Source: DASSFG01 sp035547915 (GTDB lineage Bacteria; Planctomycetota; Planctomycetia; Pirellulales; JAICIG01). Taken from it: a DNA stretch of 64,000 nt. This document shows positions 36,056 through 44,596 of this stretch, piece by piece. The stretch is from NCBI GenBank assembly GCA_035547915.1, contig DASZTS010000012.1, positions 1-64,000 of the forward strand, given 5' to 3'. The notes beneath the pieces were generated by a model. The model did not search any database. It was not told where the DNA came from and saw only the letters and a list, made by a program, of their open reading frames with translations. A program made the position numbers and the translations under genes. The stretch's first letter is position 1, and every line of letters begins with the position of its first letter.

Positions 36056-37539
36056 TGCACCGCGCCGCGATTCATTGGTGCTGTCTCGCGCTGATATCCG
36101 CCATGGCGAGCGGATGCAGCAAAGAAGAAAAGATCGACTACACCAGTGTCTCTGGGCCGCAAAAAGTCCAGGTCATACGGGCACGCATCCGGAAAATCGT
36201 GCGCGTTGTCGGTCAACCCAGCTTCGTCGAGGCTTATGAGCGTTCTTCGATCTACCCGAAAATGTCGGGCTACCTGGAAAAGTGGGTGGTCGACATCGGT
36301 GATCCGGTAAAAAAAGGCGACGTGATGGCAACGCTATTCGTGCCCGAAGTCATCGAAGACTTTGAGACGAAAAAGGCCACCGTGGCACTCGATCGAGAGC
36401 GTGTGGCGCTGGCGCTGACGGTCGTGGAGGTAGCCACCGCCGATCTCAAAGCGGCGAAGGCCCGCCTGATAGAAGCGAAAGAGATCCTTGGCGCCTACGA
36501 AGCCCAGGTCAAGCGCTGGGCCATCCAGGTAGACCGGCTCGCTCGCGAGGTCAAACGAAAAGTCGTCGATCCACAAGTGCTCCTGGAATCGCAAAACCAG
36601 TTAGAGGCCAGCCGGGCCGAACGGAACAAGGCCATCGCCACCGTTGCCAAGGCAGAGGCAGAGTTGGCGTCGGCCGAAGCGACGCTCGCGAAGGCCAAGG
36701 TCGATGTCAACGTAGCGCGCGCCGATCTCCTCGTGGCCGAAAGTGAGGCTAACCGGCTGGAAGCCTGGACCGAGTACCTTACCATTCCGGCCCCCTTCGA
36801 TGGCCTCGTCGTGGCGAGAAATGCCAACACCTATGACTTCGTGCTTCCTCGTACTGGCGATCCCACGGCCATGCAGCGAGCTCCATATCTTTCGCCGAGT
36901 ACGGTCGCGGCACCGATCTACGTCGTAGACCGCACCGACGTCGTGCGGATCTTCGTCGACGTTCCGGAACAAGATGCTGACTGGGTACACGCGGGCTCGA
37001 AGGCGATGGTCCTGATCCGCGGCTATCGTGATGAAGAATTGCCGGCGAAAGTGACACGAACAGCCTGGGCGCTGAACGTCACAAGCCGCACGCTACGGGC
37101 AGAAATCGACCTCCCCAATCCCAATGGCGAAATCCGGCCCGGAATGTATGCGTACGGATACGTGGTCATCGAGCGCCCCGCGGTGCGAGCTCTGCCTCGC
37201 GATGCCATCGATTATAAGGAGGAGCAGACGGTCTGTTGGATGTACAAAAACGGCAAGGCACAGCGCACCGAAATCGCAACAGGTGTGGGCGATGAGGAAT
37301 GGATCGAAGTGAAGCGCCATCGCACCATCGCATCAAAGGCGAAGTCTGGCTGGGGCGCACTAGAAACTCATGAGCCAGCTAGTCCCGACCAAGGGCAAGA
37401 GCCATCCTCGAGCACCACCTGGATGCGCTTTGACGGAACAGAACAGATCATCGTCGGCGATCTGGACAACCTAACGGATGGTGATCCGGTTCAGATCGAG
37501 AAGGAGAACGACGACACGCAGGTAGCCACCGCGTACTGA
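36055..37539 (+). CDS. RND efflux periplasmic adaptor (HlyD/AcrA family) lipoprotein
   Basis: A 494-residue adaptor protein. A lipoprotein signal ends at ASGC (Cys21). The lipoyl-like half-motifs are KVQVIRARIRKIVRVVGQP with SIYPKMSGYLEKWVVDIGDPVKKGD, and TIPAPFDGLVVARN around residue 245. Between them lies a long alpha-helical hairpin (about 95-235) rich in Ala, Glu, Lys and Arg. Beta-barrel and membrane-proximal domains follow to about 440. The start overlaps the permease stop by one base (TGATG) after GGAGG, so translation is coupled. The adaptor would join the RND pump to an outer-membrane channel encoded elsewhere. The C-terminal extension (GALETHEPASPDQGQEPSSST) is longer than usual. 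Confidence 0.9.
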   Translation: MHRAAIHWCCLALISAMASGCSKEEKIDYTSVSGPQKVQVIRARIRKIVRVVGQPSFVEAYERSSIYPKMSGYLEKWVVDIGDPVKKGDVMATLFVPEVIEDFETKKATVALDRERVALALTVVEVATADLKAAKARLIEAKEILGAYEAQVKRWAIQVDRLAREVKRKVVDPQVLLESQNQLEASRAERNKAIATVAKAEAELASAEATLAKAKVDVNVARADLLVAESEANRLEAWTEYLTIPAPFDGLVVARNANTYDFVLPRTGDPTAMQRAPYLSPSTVAAPIYVVDRTDVVRIFVDVPEQDADWVHAGSKAMVLIRGYRDEELPAKVTRTAWALNVTSRTLRAEIDLPNPNGEIRPGMYAYGYVVIERPAVRALPRDAIDYKEEQTVCWMYKNGKAQRTEIATGVGDEEWIEVKRHRTIASKAKSGWGALETHEPASPDQGQEPSSSTTWMRFDGTEQIIVGDLDNLTDGDPVQIEKENDDTQVATAY

Positions 37540-37591
37540 TCAGCAACGCTGCGTCGCCGCCGCGCTGGCCCTTTGACGGTCAGCCTCTCCG

Positions 37592-37768
37592 GCTACTAAA
37601 CCGTTCACGGCCCGCGTAGGCCAAACTGTCTGGCTAACGCGAGCCCAGATGGCAGAACTGTACCAGTCGAGCAAGCAGAACATCAGCCTGCATATCCAGA
37701 ACGTCTTTGAGGATAGGGAGTTGCGAGCAGAGTCAGTTGTCAAGGAATACTCGCCCCCGGCTGAATAG
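37592..37768 (+). pseudogene. Remnant of a RhuM-family (virulence RhuM/Fic-associated) gene
   Basis: A short open stretch encodes QTVWLTRAQMAEL, YQSSKQNISLHIQNVFED and ELRAESVVKEY. This is the well-known N-terminal segment of RhuM-family proteins (ETVWLTQKQMAELF, TTKQNISLHIKNIF, SVVKEYLTTA in relatives). The frame meets TAG at 37766 where the normal protein would continue for more than 250 residues. No initiator with a ribosome site is seen upstream. RhuM genes often travel on mobile or host-interaction islands, so this is a decayed fragment of horizontally acquired DNA. Confidence 0.75.
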
Positions 37769-37893
37769 CCGCCCCGTCGAGGCTAAAATCGAGGAATGGG
37801 CGAAATACCGCCAAAGGCCATCAGCAAGCCATCAGCAGGGAGTGGTTGCACCGCTCTCTTTGCCGCGCAGCGTCGATCAAAGTGAGTTTTACG

Positions 37894-38196
37894 ATGGCTT
37901 CAGCAATCGCCCTGGTTCCATTCGTTGCCGTGGCCGCGCCACTCATCGCCAGGATCCCAAAACTCGGGCAGATTGATGGCGCGGGCGCCATTCTTTGGTT
38001 CCTCGCATTGTTCGGTGTCGATTCGCTTGTGACGCGCCTGTACGGCAAGCGGGTCGTGGTATGCCCGTTTTGTGGCGAGAGCCTGTGGCAATGCGGAACT
38101 GGGAATTTCAAGCCTCGTAGGATAAGAATCCGCAAAGAGGTTACCGCATGCCCTGCCGCATTCCGATTTACTGATCACCCTTCCGGGCGCCTCTGA
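37894..38196 (+). CDS. Small membrane protein with degenerate zinc ribbon
   Basis: A 100-residue protein: two hydrophobic segments (ALVPFVAVAAPLIARI and GAILWFLALFGVDSLV), then VVVCPFCGESLWQCGTG, a CxxC zinc-ribbon half. The matching second pair would be expected near TACPAAFRF but has only one cysteine, so either the ribbon is incomplete or the C terminus has been altered. I do not recognise the family. It is adjacent to the next small gene (start two bases after its stop) and probably cotranscribed with it. Confidence 0.5.
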   Translation: MASAIALVPFVAVAAPLIARIPKLGQIDGAGAILWFLALFGVDSLVTRLYGKRVVVCPFCGESLWQCGTGNFKPRRIRIRKEVTACPAAFRFTDHPSGRL

Positions 38197-38197
38197 C

Positions 38198-38433
38198 GTG
38201 GACGAGGACCCGTACAAGGCGCCGGTTTCCGATTCATACGAGCCAGCGTGGCAATCAAATTGGCACAAAATAGCACGCACCGCGTTGCTTTGTGTTTGCT
38301 CGGCGGCAGACCTCGCGCTCATCGTTACGGCGGCAACGTCTCCGTTTTGGCGCTTGCGCATCGCGATGGGGTGCGCTGCGGCGTGGCGGTGTTTTTGACC
38401 GTGTTGCTTTGGCGAACCCTGAGACACTATTGA
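38198..38433 (+). pseudogene. Small DPYKAP-type planctomycete membrane protein with a frameshift
   Basis: Begins at GTG 38198 with MDEDPYKAPVSDS, matching the NPY/DPYxxP opening common in small planctomycete membrane proteins. The first helix (ALLCVCSAADLALIVTAA) is intact. Translation stops at 38396-38398 after WRCF, directly after a run of five T (38392-38396). With one extra T the frame would continue LTVLLWRTLRHY and stop at 38431-38433, completing a second helix. A single-base deletion in the T run, or a sequencing error there, explains this. The roughly 265 bases between this gene and 38700 hold nothing that I recognise. Confidence 0.55.
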
Positions 38434-38699
38434 AATCGCTCTGCCTAAAATCCCAGCACCGCTAGGCCAGTCGTTTTCGGGTTTTTGTTTGACGGGGCAA
38501 TAGCAACTCGGGGGTTGTTAGACCCCCACCGGATTGGCAGTGGGACATCAGCGGCAGTTTTGAAGTGGTAGTGTCAACGCACCCGCCGAGCCGTGGATTG
38601 GGGCCATGCTTGGCGGCCCCGTTGCATATCGCCTATGCCCGCAATACACTCGCGGAATGCGAAATACCACTAGAAGATCGGGGTCGAGAGGAACAGGCG

Positions 38700-39128
38700 A
38701 TGATTCCGAACGAAGATTCTATGCGGACGCAGATTCAGGGGGCCATCGACGACTTTTTGGCCCAGAGCGGCTTTAGGGAACCGCTGAAGGTTTCGCAGGC
38801 GCCCTATTATCCCTACCGCTCAACGATCGCCGAGAGCTATCCCAATTCAGAGCAACCCGGCTGTTACATTTGGGTCGATGGAAGTGGAAAAATTCACGAC
38901 GTAGGCAAAGCATCTCGCGCCATCGGGCCAAGAATCGGGTGCCACTTGGGCAAATGGCCTCGCAAGGGCGAGCCATGCGAATTCCCGAATGCCGAACGAT
39001 TCATTCAGGACCACAAGCCGGACGTGATGGTCTGGACGATCCCAGTCCCGGCCGACAAATGGTGGATCTGTCTATCGCTCGAAGGGTTCCTGACGGAAAG
39101 GCTTTTGCCAGAGATTCGCCGGGTCTGA
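38700..39128 (+). CDS. GIY-YIG-like domain protein
   Basis: A 142-residue protein started at 38700, where GAGAGGAAC precedes the ATG. Residues 54-100 resemble a GIY-YIG nuclease core with substitutions: GCYIWVDGSGKIHDVGKAS fits the Gx-Y...VGKAS pattern (GCY for GIY, DVG for YIG). The conserved Arg in the following helix may be IGPRIGCHL, and SLEGFLTERLLPEI carries a Glu where the family's metal ligand lies. Catalytic activity is therefore possible but not certain. It is preceded by small decayed genes and may be an accessory gene. It is followed by purF but separated by 97 bases including a promoter. Confidence 0.55.
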   Translation: MIPNEDSMRTQIQGAIDDFLAQSGFREPLKVSQAPYYPYRSTIAESYPNSEQPGCYIWVDGSGKIHDVGKASRAIGPRIGCHLGKWPRKGEPCEFPNAERFIQDHKPDVMVWTIPVPADKWWICLSLEGFLTERLLPEIRRV

Positions 39129-39188
39129 TTGGACCGCCTGAAACTGCAGCACCCCACTGACGTCCCACCACCCCCGAATGCGCTTGCT

Positions 39189-39216
39189 TGTTAATCGGCG
39201 TCGTTAGGGATAAAAT
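39189..39216 (+). promoter_or_regulatory. Putative sigma-70-type promoter of purF
   Basis: TTGTTA (39189-39194) and TAAAAT (39211-39216) are 16 bases apart. The expected transcription start falls at about 39223-39226, at or beside the purF ATG (39226), and no ribosome-binding sequence is seen in between. This would make a leaderless or almost leaderless mRNA. Confidence 0.5.
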
Positions 39217-39225
39217 GATGGTCCG

Positions 39226-40818
39226 ATGAGCGAGCTCCATCATGAATGCGGTGTGGCGGCCATTTATCACCTGCCCGGCGAGGCGAGCCCGCTTTGCCCC
39301 GAGCAAGGTCCCGATGAAGTTTCGCGGCTGATGCCGCGGATGCTTCTCGACATCCAGAACCGCGGACAGCTCTCCGCCGGTTTCACCACCTACAATCCCC
39401 GCCGCAAGAAACTCATCGACACCTACCGGCAGATCGGTGGCGTGCGCGAGGTGTTTCGCCTCAGCCACGAAGGAAAGGCCGAGAGCCTGATGGCCGAGTT
39501 CTCCGGCCGGGCGGCTATCGGGCACGTGCGCTATGCCACCTGCGGCGGCAACGACAAGAGCTACGCGCAGCCGTTCGAGCGGCACCACATCCAGAAGCAC
39601 AAGTGGTTCGGCTTCGCCTTCAACGGCCAACTCGCCAACTACCAGGAGCTGCGTAGCGATCTGCTGGCCGGTGGCGATAACCACCTGGCCCGCGACAACG
39701 ACACCGAAATCATCATGCACGAGATCAGCCGCGAGCTGTCGGGCGACCGCCGGCCGGGGCTGATCGAGATGTGGCGAAACATCGCCCGCCGCTTCGACGG
39801 CGCCTACAGCCTGGTCTACCTCAATGCCTTGGGCGATATGCTGGTGGCTCGCGACCCCCTGGGCATCAAGCCGCTCTGCTACGCCTGGGAGCCGCCGCTG
39901 TTCGCGGCCGCCAGCGAAAGCGTGGCCCTGCTGAATCTTGGTTTCCAGCCCGAAAACATCAAGTCGTTGCTGCCGGGCCAGGCCATCGCCATCAGCAACG
40001 GACGGCTCACCATCGAGCGGTTCGCCAACAGTCCGCGCCACGCGCACTGCTTCTTCGAGTGGATCTATTTCGCCAACGTGGCCAGCACGATGGACGGCCG
40101 CAGCGTCTACCTGTCGCGTAAGGCGCTCGGCGAAGAACTGGCGCGGCTGGAAGACGTGCCGATCGACGAAGACACGATCGTCGTGCCCGTGCCCGACACC
40201 AGCAAGGCCGCCGCCGACTCGATGGCCTTTCGGTTGGGTGTGCCTTCGCTGGAAGGTCTCATCCGCAATCGTTACACCGGCCGAACGTTCATCGAGGGTT
40301 CGAACAATCGCCGACGCAAGGCCGAAGCCAAATACACCCCGCTGCGCGAAGTGCTGGAAGACAAGCGGGTGATCCTGGTCGAAGACTCGATCGTGCGCTC
40401 GACGACGATGAAGGTGCTGCTCAACCGCATCCGCGACCTGGGGCGGGCGCGCGAGATTCACGTGCGCGTGGCCTGCCCGCCGATCGTCGCACCGTGCTTC
40501 TACGGCATCGACATGTCGACCATCCAGGAGCTCTTCGCCCCCAAGTTCTTGGAGCAGGGTGTGTTGACGGTGGCCGGTCAGGCCCGGATGGCCAACCAAC
40601 TCGGTGCCGATTCACTCCGCTACCTGCCCGTCGAATCGATCGCTCGGGCCATCGGCATGGATACCGACCAACTCTGCCAGGCCTGCATCACCGGCGACTA
40701 TCCGACGCCCAAGGGGCAGCAGCTCTATCAGATCGCGCTCGACAACACCCGCTCCGACGGCAGTCAGCGCACTTATGAGAAAGAGCGTCTCGAACGGGCC
40801 ATGGTGCAGCAGAGCTGA
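39226..40818 (+). CDS. purF: Amidophosphoribosyltransferase
   Basis: A 530-residue enzyme making phosphoribosylamine from PRPP and glutamine, the first step of purine synthesis. A class II glutamine amidotransferase domain occupies about residues 1-240 with nucleophile Cys8 in HECGVAAIY, implying a seven-residue propeptide removed on maturation. The PRPP-binding loop VILVEDSIVRSTTMK lies at about 383-397. Cysteines at 275 (HCFFEWIYFA), 424 (APCFYGID), 484 and 487 (LCQACITGDYP) match the four that hold the 4Fe-4S cluster in the Bacillus-type enzyme, so an oxygen-sensitive cluster is likely. The gene converges with fahA, 19 bases away, and its own promoter appears to lie just before the ATG. 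Confidence 0.95.
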   Translation: MSELHHECGVAAIYHLPGEASPLCPEQGPDEVSRLMPRMLLDIQNRGQLSAGFTTYNPRRKKLIDTYRQIGGVREVFRLSHEGKAESLMAEFSGRAAIGHVRYATCGGNDKSYAQPFERHHIQKHKWFGFAFNGQLANYQELRSDLLAGGDNHLARDNDTEIIMHEISRELSGDRRPGLIEMWRNIARRFDGAYSLVYLNALGDMLVARDPLGIKPLCYAWEPPLFAAASESVALLNLGFQPENIKSLLPGQAIAISNGRLTIERFANSPRHAHCFFEWIYFANVASTMDGRSVYLSRKALGEELARLEDVPIDEDTIVVPVPDTSKAAADSMAFRLGVPSLEGLIRNRYTGRTFIEGSNNRRRKAEAKYTPLREVLEDKRVILVEDSIVRSTTMKVLLNRIRDLGRAREIHVRVACPPIVAPCFYGIDMSTIQELFAPKFLEQGVLTVAGQARMANQLGADSLRYLPVESIARAIGMDTDQLCQACITGDYPTPKGQQLYQIALDNTRSDGSQRTYEKERLERAMVQQS

Positions 40819-40837
40819 CGCCAGATCGCAAAACGGG

Positions 40838-42130
40838 CTAGACCGCCGGGCGAATCGGTCGTGCCGGCAGAATCCGGCCGGTCACTTCACCGAAGCCGAC
40901 GCGGTAGCCGTCCGCCTGGCACCAGCCGGTCATCGTCACCCGATCGCCGTCTTCCAGGAATCGCCGCTCCGAACCGTCCGCCAGCTTCAGCGGCTGTTTG
41001 CCGCCCCGCGTCAGCTCCAACAGGCAACCGAGCGCAGCGGGCGTCGAGCCGCTGATCGTGCCCGATGCCAACAGGTCGCCCGTCCGCAGATTGCAACCGT
41101 TGCTCGTGTGATGGGCGATCTGTTGCGCGAGGCTCCAATACAGCCCGCGGAAATTCGAGGCGCAGATCCGCTCCGCGGCGCCCGCCGTCGACGTTTGCAG
41201 CGACACCTCCAAATGAATGTCATACGAATCGTAGCCGGGTGATTGCAGATAGGCCAGCGGCGGCGGATCCTGCGGCGGACCGCTCACGCGAAACGGTTCG
41301 AGGGCCTCGAGCGTGACAACCCACGGCGATATCGACGTTCCAAAGCTCTTGGCCAGAAAGGGGCCGAGCGGGACGTATTCCCATTTCTGGATATCGCGGG
41401 CGCTCCAGTCGTTGACCAGAACCAGGCCGAACACGTGTTCGGCCGCGCGATCGACGGCGATCGGTTCGCCCAGGCGGTTTCCGGGGCCGATGAAGTAACC
41501 GACCTCCAATTCGAAGTCGACAGCCCGGCTGGGGGCGAAGGTCGGAGCGGCCGCGCCGTCTGCCATCAGTTGCCCGCACGGGCGGGGCAGGTCGGTACCG
41601 CCGACAACGACCGAACTGGCGCGGCCGTGATAGGCGATCGGAACCCACAGCCAGTTGGGCATCAGCGGGTTTTCCGGACTTCGCAACATCGCGCCGACGT
41701 TCGTGGCGTGCTCGCGCGACGAGTAGAAGTCGGTGAAGTCGGCGATCTCCACGGGCAACAACATCTCGCACTCGGCCCGGGGCACGAGCGCTTCGCGCCG
41801 CAGCGCGGCATCGTCTCTCAGCGTCGGCTCATCGCGGTCGAGCAGGTGCGTGAGCTGCCGACGCACCGCAACCCAGGCTTCGCGGCCGAGGGCCATCCAA
41901 GCGTTCAACGAGGGGCGGTCGAAGAGCGTCTCGCCGTGCGAGCGCGGCACATGCAACAGGCCCTCGCGCTCCAACACCGCCAGGTCCAAAATCAGCTCGC
42001 CGATGGCCACGCCGACGCGGGGTGCTTCCGCGCCCCGCGGTCGGAAGACGCCATACGGCAGATTCTGGATGGGAAAGTGCGAGTCGGCGGCGACCTCGAC
42101 GAAACTTCGCAGAGAAGAGGGCGTAGTCAT
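40838..42130 (-). CDS. fahA: Fumarylacetoacetase
   Basis: A 430-residue fumarylacetoacetate hydrolase, which splits fumarylacetoacetate into fumarate and acetoacetate, the last step of tyrosine breakdown. The N-terminal SH3-like domain (FPIQNLPYGVFRPRG) is followed by the metal-dependent catalytic domain, with DFYSSREHATNVGAMLR, YHGRASSVVVGGTDLPRPCG, VDFELEVGYFIGPGN and LVNDWSARDIQKWEYVPLG holding the conserved acidic ligands and lysine. The length and motifs are typical of the family. It is the last gene of an hpd-hmgA-fahA operon, 10 bases after hmgA. No maleylacetoacetate isomerase is present in the window. Confidence 0.95.
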   Translation of the reverse strand: MTTPSSLRSFVEVAADSHFPIQNLPYGVFRPRGAEAPRVGVAIGELILDLAVLEREGLLHVPRSHGETLFDRPSLNAWMALGREAWVAVRRQLTHLLDRDEPTLRDDAALRREALVPRAECEMLLPVEIADFTDFYSSREHATNVGAMLRSPENPLMPNWLWVPIAYHGRASSVVVGGTDLPRPCGQLMADGAAAPTFAPSRAVDFELEVGYFIGPGNRLGEPIAVDRAAEHVFGLVLVNDWSARDIQKWEYVPLGPFLAKSFGTSISPWVVTLEALEPFRVSGPPQDPPPLAYLQSPGYDSYDIHLEVSLQTSTAGAAERICASNFRGLYWSLAQQIAHHTSNGCNLRTGDLLASGTISGSTPAALGCLLELTRGGKQPLKLADGSERRFLEDGDRVTMTGWCQADGYRVGFGEVTGRILPARPIRPAV

Positions 42131-42140
42131 GGGCGGCGAC

Positions 42141-43295
42141 TCATTCGGGCAGCCACGACCGGGAGTATCTCTCGTCCTCGAACTCGAGCGCGCGCCGCGA
42201 GACGCGGAGCGGGTGGAACGTGTCGAGCATCACCGCCAGTTCGTCCGTCCGCTGCTGGCCCAGCGATTGTTCGACGCGGCCGGGCTGCGGCCCGTGCGGC
42301 AGCCCGCCCGGGTGCAGCGTGAGCGAGCCGTATTCGATACCCCGACGGCTCATGAACTCGTTGTTGGCGTAATAGAGCACCTCGTCGCTCATCACGTTGG
42401 AATGGTTGTAGGGCACCGGCACGGCGTCGGGGTGGAAGTCGAACAACCGCGGCACGAACGAACAGACCACGAAGTTGTCGCTCTCGAACGTCTGATGGAC
42501 GGGCGGCGGCTGGTGGACGCGGCCGACGATCGGCTCGAAGTCGTGGATCGACAAGGCCCACGGATAATAGCAGCCGTCCCAACCGACCACGTCGAACGGA
42601 TGATGGTCGACCGTCACCTCGGTCAACACGTCGGCCTGCTTCACGATCAGTCGGAAGTGGCCTTCCTCGTCGTGGATCGGCAGCGACTCGGGCCGGCGAA
42701 TGTCGCGCTCGCAATAGGGACTGTGTTCGAGGAATTGGCCACGCGGGTTGCAGTACCGCGCGGGCGGACGGATCTGCCCCGCGCTCTCGATCACCAGCAA
42801 CCGCATCGCGCCCGGCGCCGGTATCAGGCGGTAAAGGATGCCGCGAGGAATGACGACGTAGTCTCCCGCGCGAATGGGAAGATTGCCGAACTGCGATTCG
42901 ACCACGCCGCTCCCTTCGCTCACGAACAGCAGTTCGTCGCCCTGCGCGTTGCGGTAGAAGTAGTCGTCCGGATCGGCCGGCCGTACGATCGAGAGGGCCA
43001 CGTCGTGGTTATAGAGGATCGGCGTTCGCGACAGGGTCGAGCCGGACGCGGGATGCACGTTCGCCAGCCGGAAATGGCGCATCCGCAGCATCGGGGCGGG
43101 CTCTTCCTGCCATTGGAGTCGCTGCAAGCAACGACTCATTACCACGCTGGTGGGCGGTCGCAGGTGATACAGGAGCGAAGACGGGCCCGAGAACCCTCGG
43201 CTTCCCATCAAGTGCTCGTGGTAGAGTCGGCCGTCGGCCCGCCGGAACTGGGTGTGGCGTTTTCGTGGTATTTCACCCAACGAGTGATAGATCAT
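42141..43295 (-). CDS. hmgA: Homogentisate 1,2-dioxygenase
   Basis: A 384-residue iron(II) dioxygenase that opens the ring of homogentisate. The start at 43295 (MIYHSLGEIPRKRHTQF) follows GGAG and gives the natural beginning of the protein. Cupin-type motifs appear: LFVSEGSGVVESQFG, DYVVIPRGILYRL and VVGWDGCYYPW. The C-terminal iron-ligand region is PYNHSNVMSDEVLYYANNEF and LHPGGLPHGPQPG. The length is slightly shorter than the eukaryotic enzyme, as seen in other bacteria. It lies between hpd (77 bases upstream) and fahA (10 bases downstream), confirming the role in tyrosine/phenylalanine breakdown. Confidence 0.94.
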   Translation of the reverse strand: MIYHSLGEIPRKRHTQFRRADGRLYHEHLMGSRGFSGPSSLLYHLRPPTSVVMSRCLQRLQWQEEPAPMLRMRHFRLANVHPASGSTLSRTPILYNHDVALSIVRPADPDDYFYRNAQGDELLFVSEGSGVVESQFGNLPIRAGDYVVIPRGILYRLIPAPGAMRLLVIESAGQIRPPARYCNPRGQFLEHSPYCERDIRRPESLPIHDEEGHFRLIVKQADVLTEVTVDHHPFDVVGWDGCYYPWALSIHDFEPIVGRVHQPPPVHQTFESDNFVVCSFVPRLFDFHPDAVPVPYNHSNVMSDEVLYYANNEFMSRRGIEYGSLTLHPGGLPHGPQPGRVEQSLGQQRTDELAVMLDTFHPLRVSRRALEFEDERYSRSWLPE

Positions 43296-43372
43296 AGGAA
43301 GCGCTCCAGGTTCGGAAGCAAACTCGCAGCGATGCACGGCGCCCCCCCAGGCAGCCCTTGGCTCGTCGCGCT

Positions 43373-44461
43373 CTACAGATTCCCTCTCGCCGCCTGGTCG
43401 CGCTCGATGGCCTCGAACAGCGACTTGAAATTTCCCTTGCCGAAGGCATCGGAACCCTCGCGTTGGATGATTTCGTAGAACAGGGTCGGGCGGTCTTCGA
43501 CGGGGCGGGTGAAGATCTGGAGCAGGTATCCCTTCTCGTCGCGGTCGACGAGGATTTTGAGCTTTTGCAACAGCTCGTGGTCTTCACGCACGTCGCCCAC
43601 GCGGTCCCAGATGAGATCGTAATACGTGTCGGGCACGCCCAAGAATTCGACGCCGTTGTCCTGCAAGACCGAGACGGTGTGCAGGATGTCGCGCGTGGTC
43701 AGCGCGATGTGTTGCACGCCGGCGCCGACGTTGTAATCGAGATATTCCTGGATCTGGCTCTTGCGTTTGCCGGAGGCCGGCTCGTTGATGGGAAACTTGA
43801 TCAGATCGTTGGGATCGGCCATCACTTGGCTGCGCAGGGCCGAAAACTCGGTGGAGATGTCCTTGTCGTCGAAGGTCATGAACTGGTGGAAGCCGAGCAC
43901 CTTGTTGTAGTAGGTGCCCCAATCGTTCATGCGGCCGTCTTCGACGTTGCCGACGACATGATCGATACGCTCCAACCCGGCTCCGGCGGCCGGCTGCCGG
44001 CGAATACGGTAGCCGGGCAGGAACGGCCCGCTGTAATCGGCCATCGAGATGAAGGAGTGCAACGTATCGCCATAGGCTCGGATCTTGGCCCGGCGGACGC
44101 GGCCAAAATCGTCGCTGCGGTCATACGGCTCCAGAGCGACGTGTGCACCGCGCTCGACGGCTTCGCGGAAGGTCTGGTCGACGTCGTCGACCAGGAAGGC
44201 GATGTCGAGCACGCCATCGCCGTGGAGCCGCAGGTGCTCCGCCATGGGATCGGCCGGCCGCAACGGCGTGCTGACGACGAGTCGGATCTGTCCCTGGTAG
44301 AGCACATACGATGCCTGCTCGCGCACGCCGGTTTCCGGCCCGGCATAGGCCAACTGCGAGAAGCCGAAGGCGTGCCGATAATAGTACGCCGCCTGCTTCG
44401 CGTTTCCCACGAGCAGTTCGATATGGTGGATAGCCTTCAGCGGCAGCGGTCCTGCGGCCAT
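43373..44461 (-). CDS. hpd: 4-Hydroxyphenylpyruvate dioxygenase
   Basis: A 362-residue non-haem iron dioxygenase that converts 4-hydroxyphenylpyruvate to homogentisate. The start at 44461 is preceded by AAAGGAG at ideal spacing. Two vicinal-oxygen-chelate domains are seen: the first begins AIHHIELLVGNAKQAAYYY, the second IDHVVGNVEDGRMNDWGTYY. The iron ligands are expected at His in IDHVVGNV, His in GVQHIALTT and Glu in LFYEIIQREG. It is the first gene of the hpd-hmgA-fahA operon. The permease gene upstream runs in the same direction but is separated by 135 bases, so hpd probably has its own promoter. Confidence 0.95.
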   Translation of the reverse strand: MAAGPLPLKAIHHIELLVGNAKQAAYYYRHAFGFSQLAYAGPETGVREQASYVLYQGQIRLVVSTPLRPADPMAEHLRLHGDGVLDIAFLVDDVDQTFREAVERGAHVALEPYDRSDDFGRVRRAKIRAYGDTLHSFISMADYSGPFLPGYRIRRQPAAGAGLERIDHVVGNVEDGRMNDWGTYYNKVLGFHQFMTFDDKDISTEFSALRSQVMADPNDLIKFPINEPASGKRKSQIQEYLDYNVGAGVQHIALTTRDILHTVSVLQDNGVEFLGVPDTYYDLIWDRVGDVREDHELLQKLKILVDRDEKGYLLQIFTRPVEDRPTLFYEIIQREGSDAFGKGNFKSLFEAIERDQAARGNL

Positions 44462-44596
44462 AGTGTCTCCTTTCGGGTCCGAGCCGACAGCCATTCTGCG
44501 TTTGCGATGGAACTCACCCATGCCTATTTTAGGCGCGAGCCCGTAAGCGGGGGAGCCTGCAAACTGCTGCCCGGCAGATCGCAGGGCATTTGCCGT

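Noticed and set aside
41733..43478. A 581-codon plus-strand frame across fahA/hmgA
   Set aside because: It is antisense to two well-recognised enzymes; the translation is rich in His/Arg with no domain.
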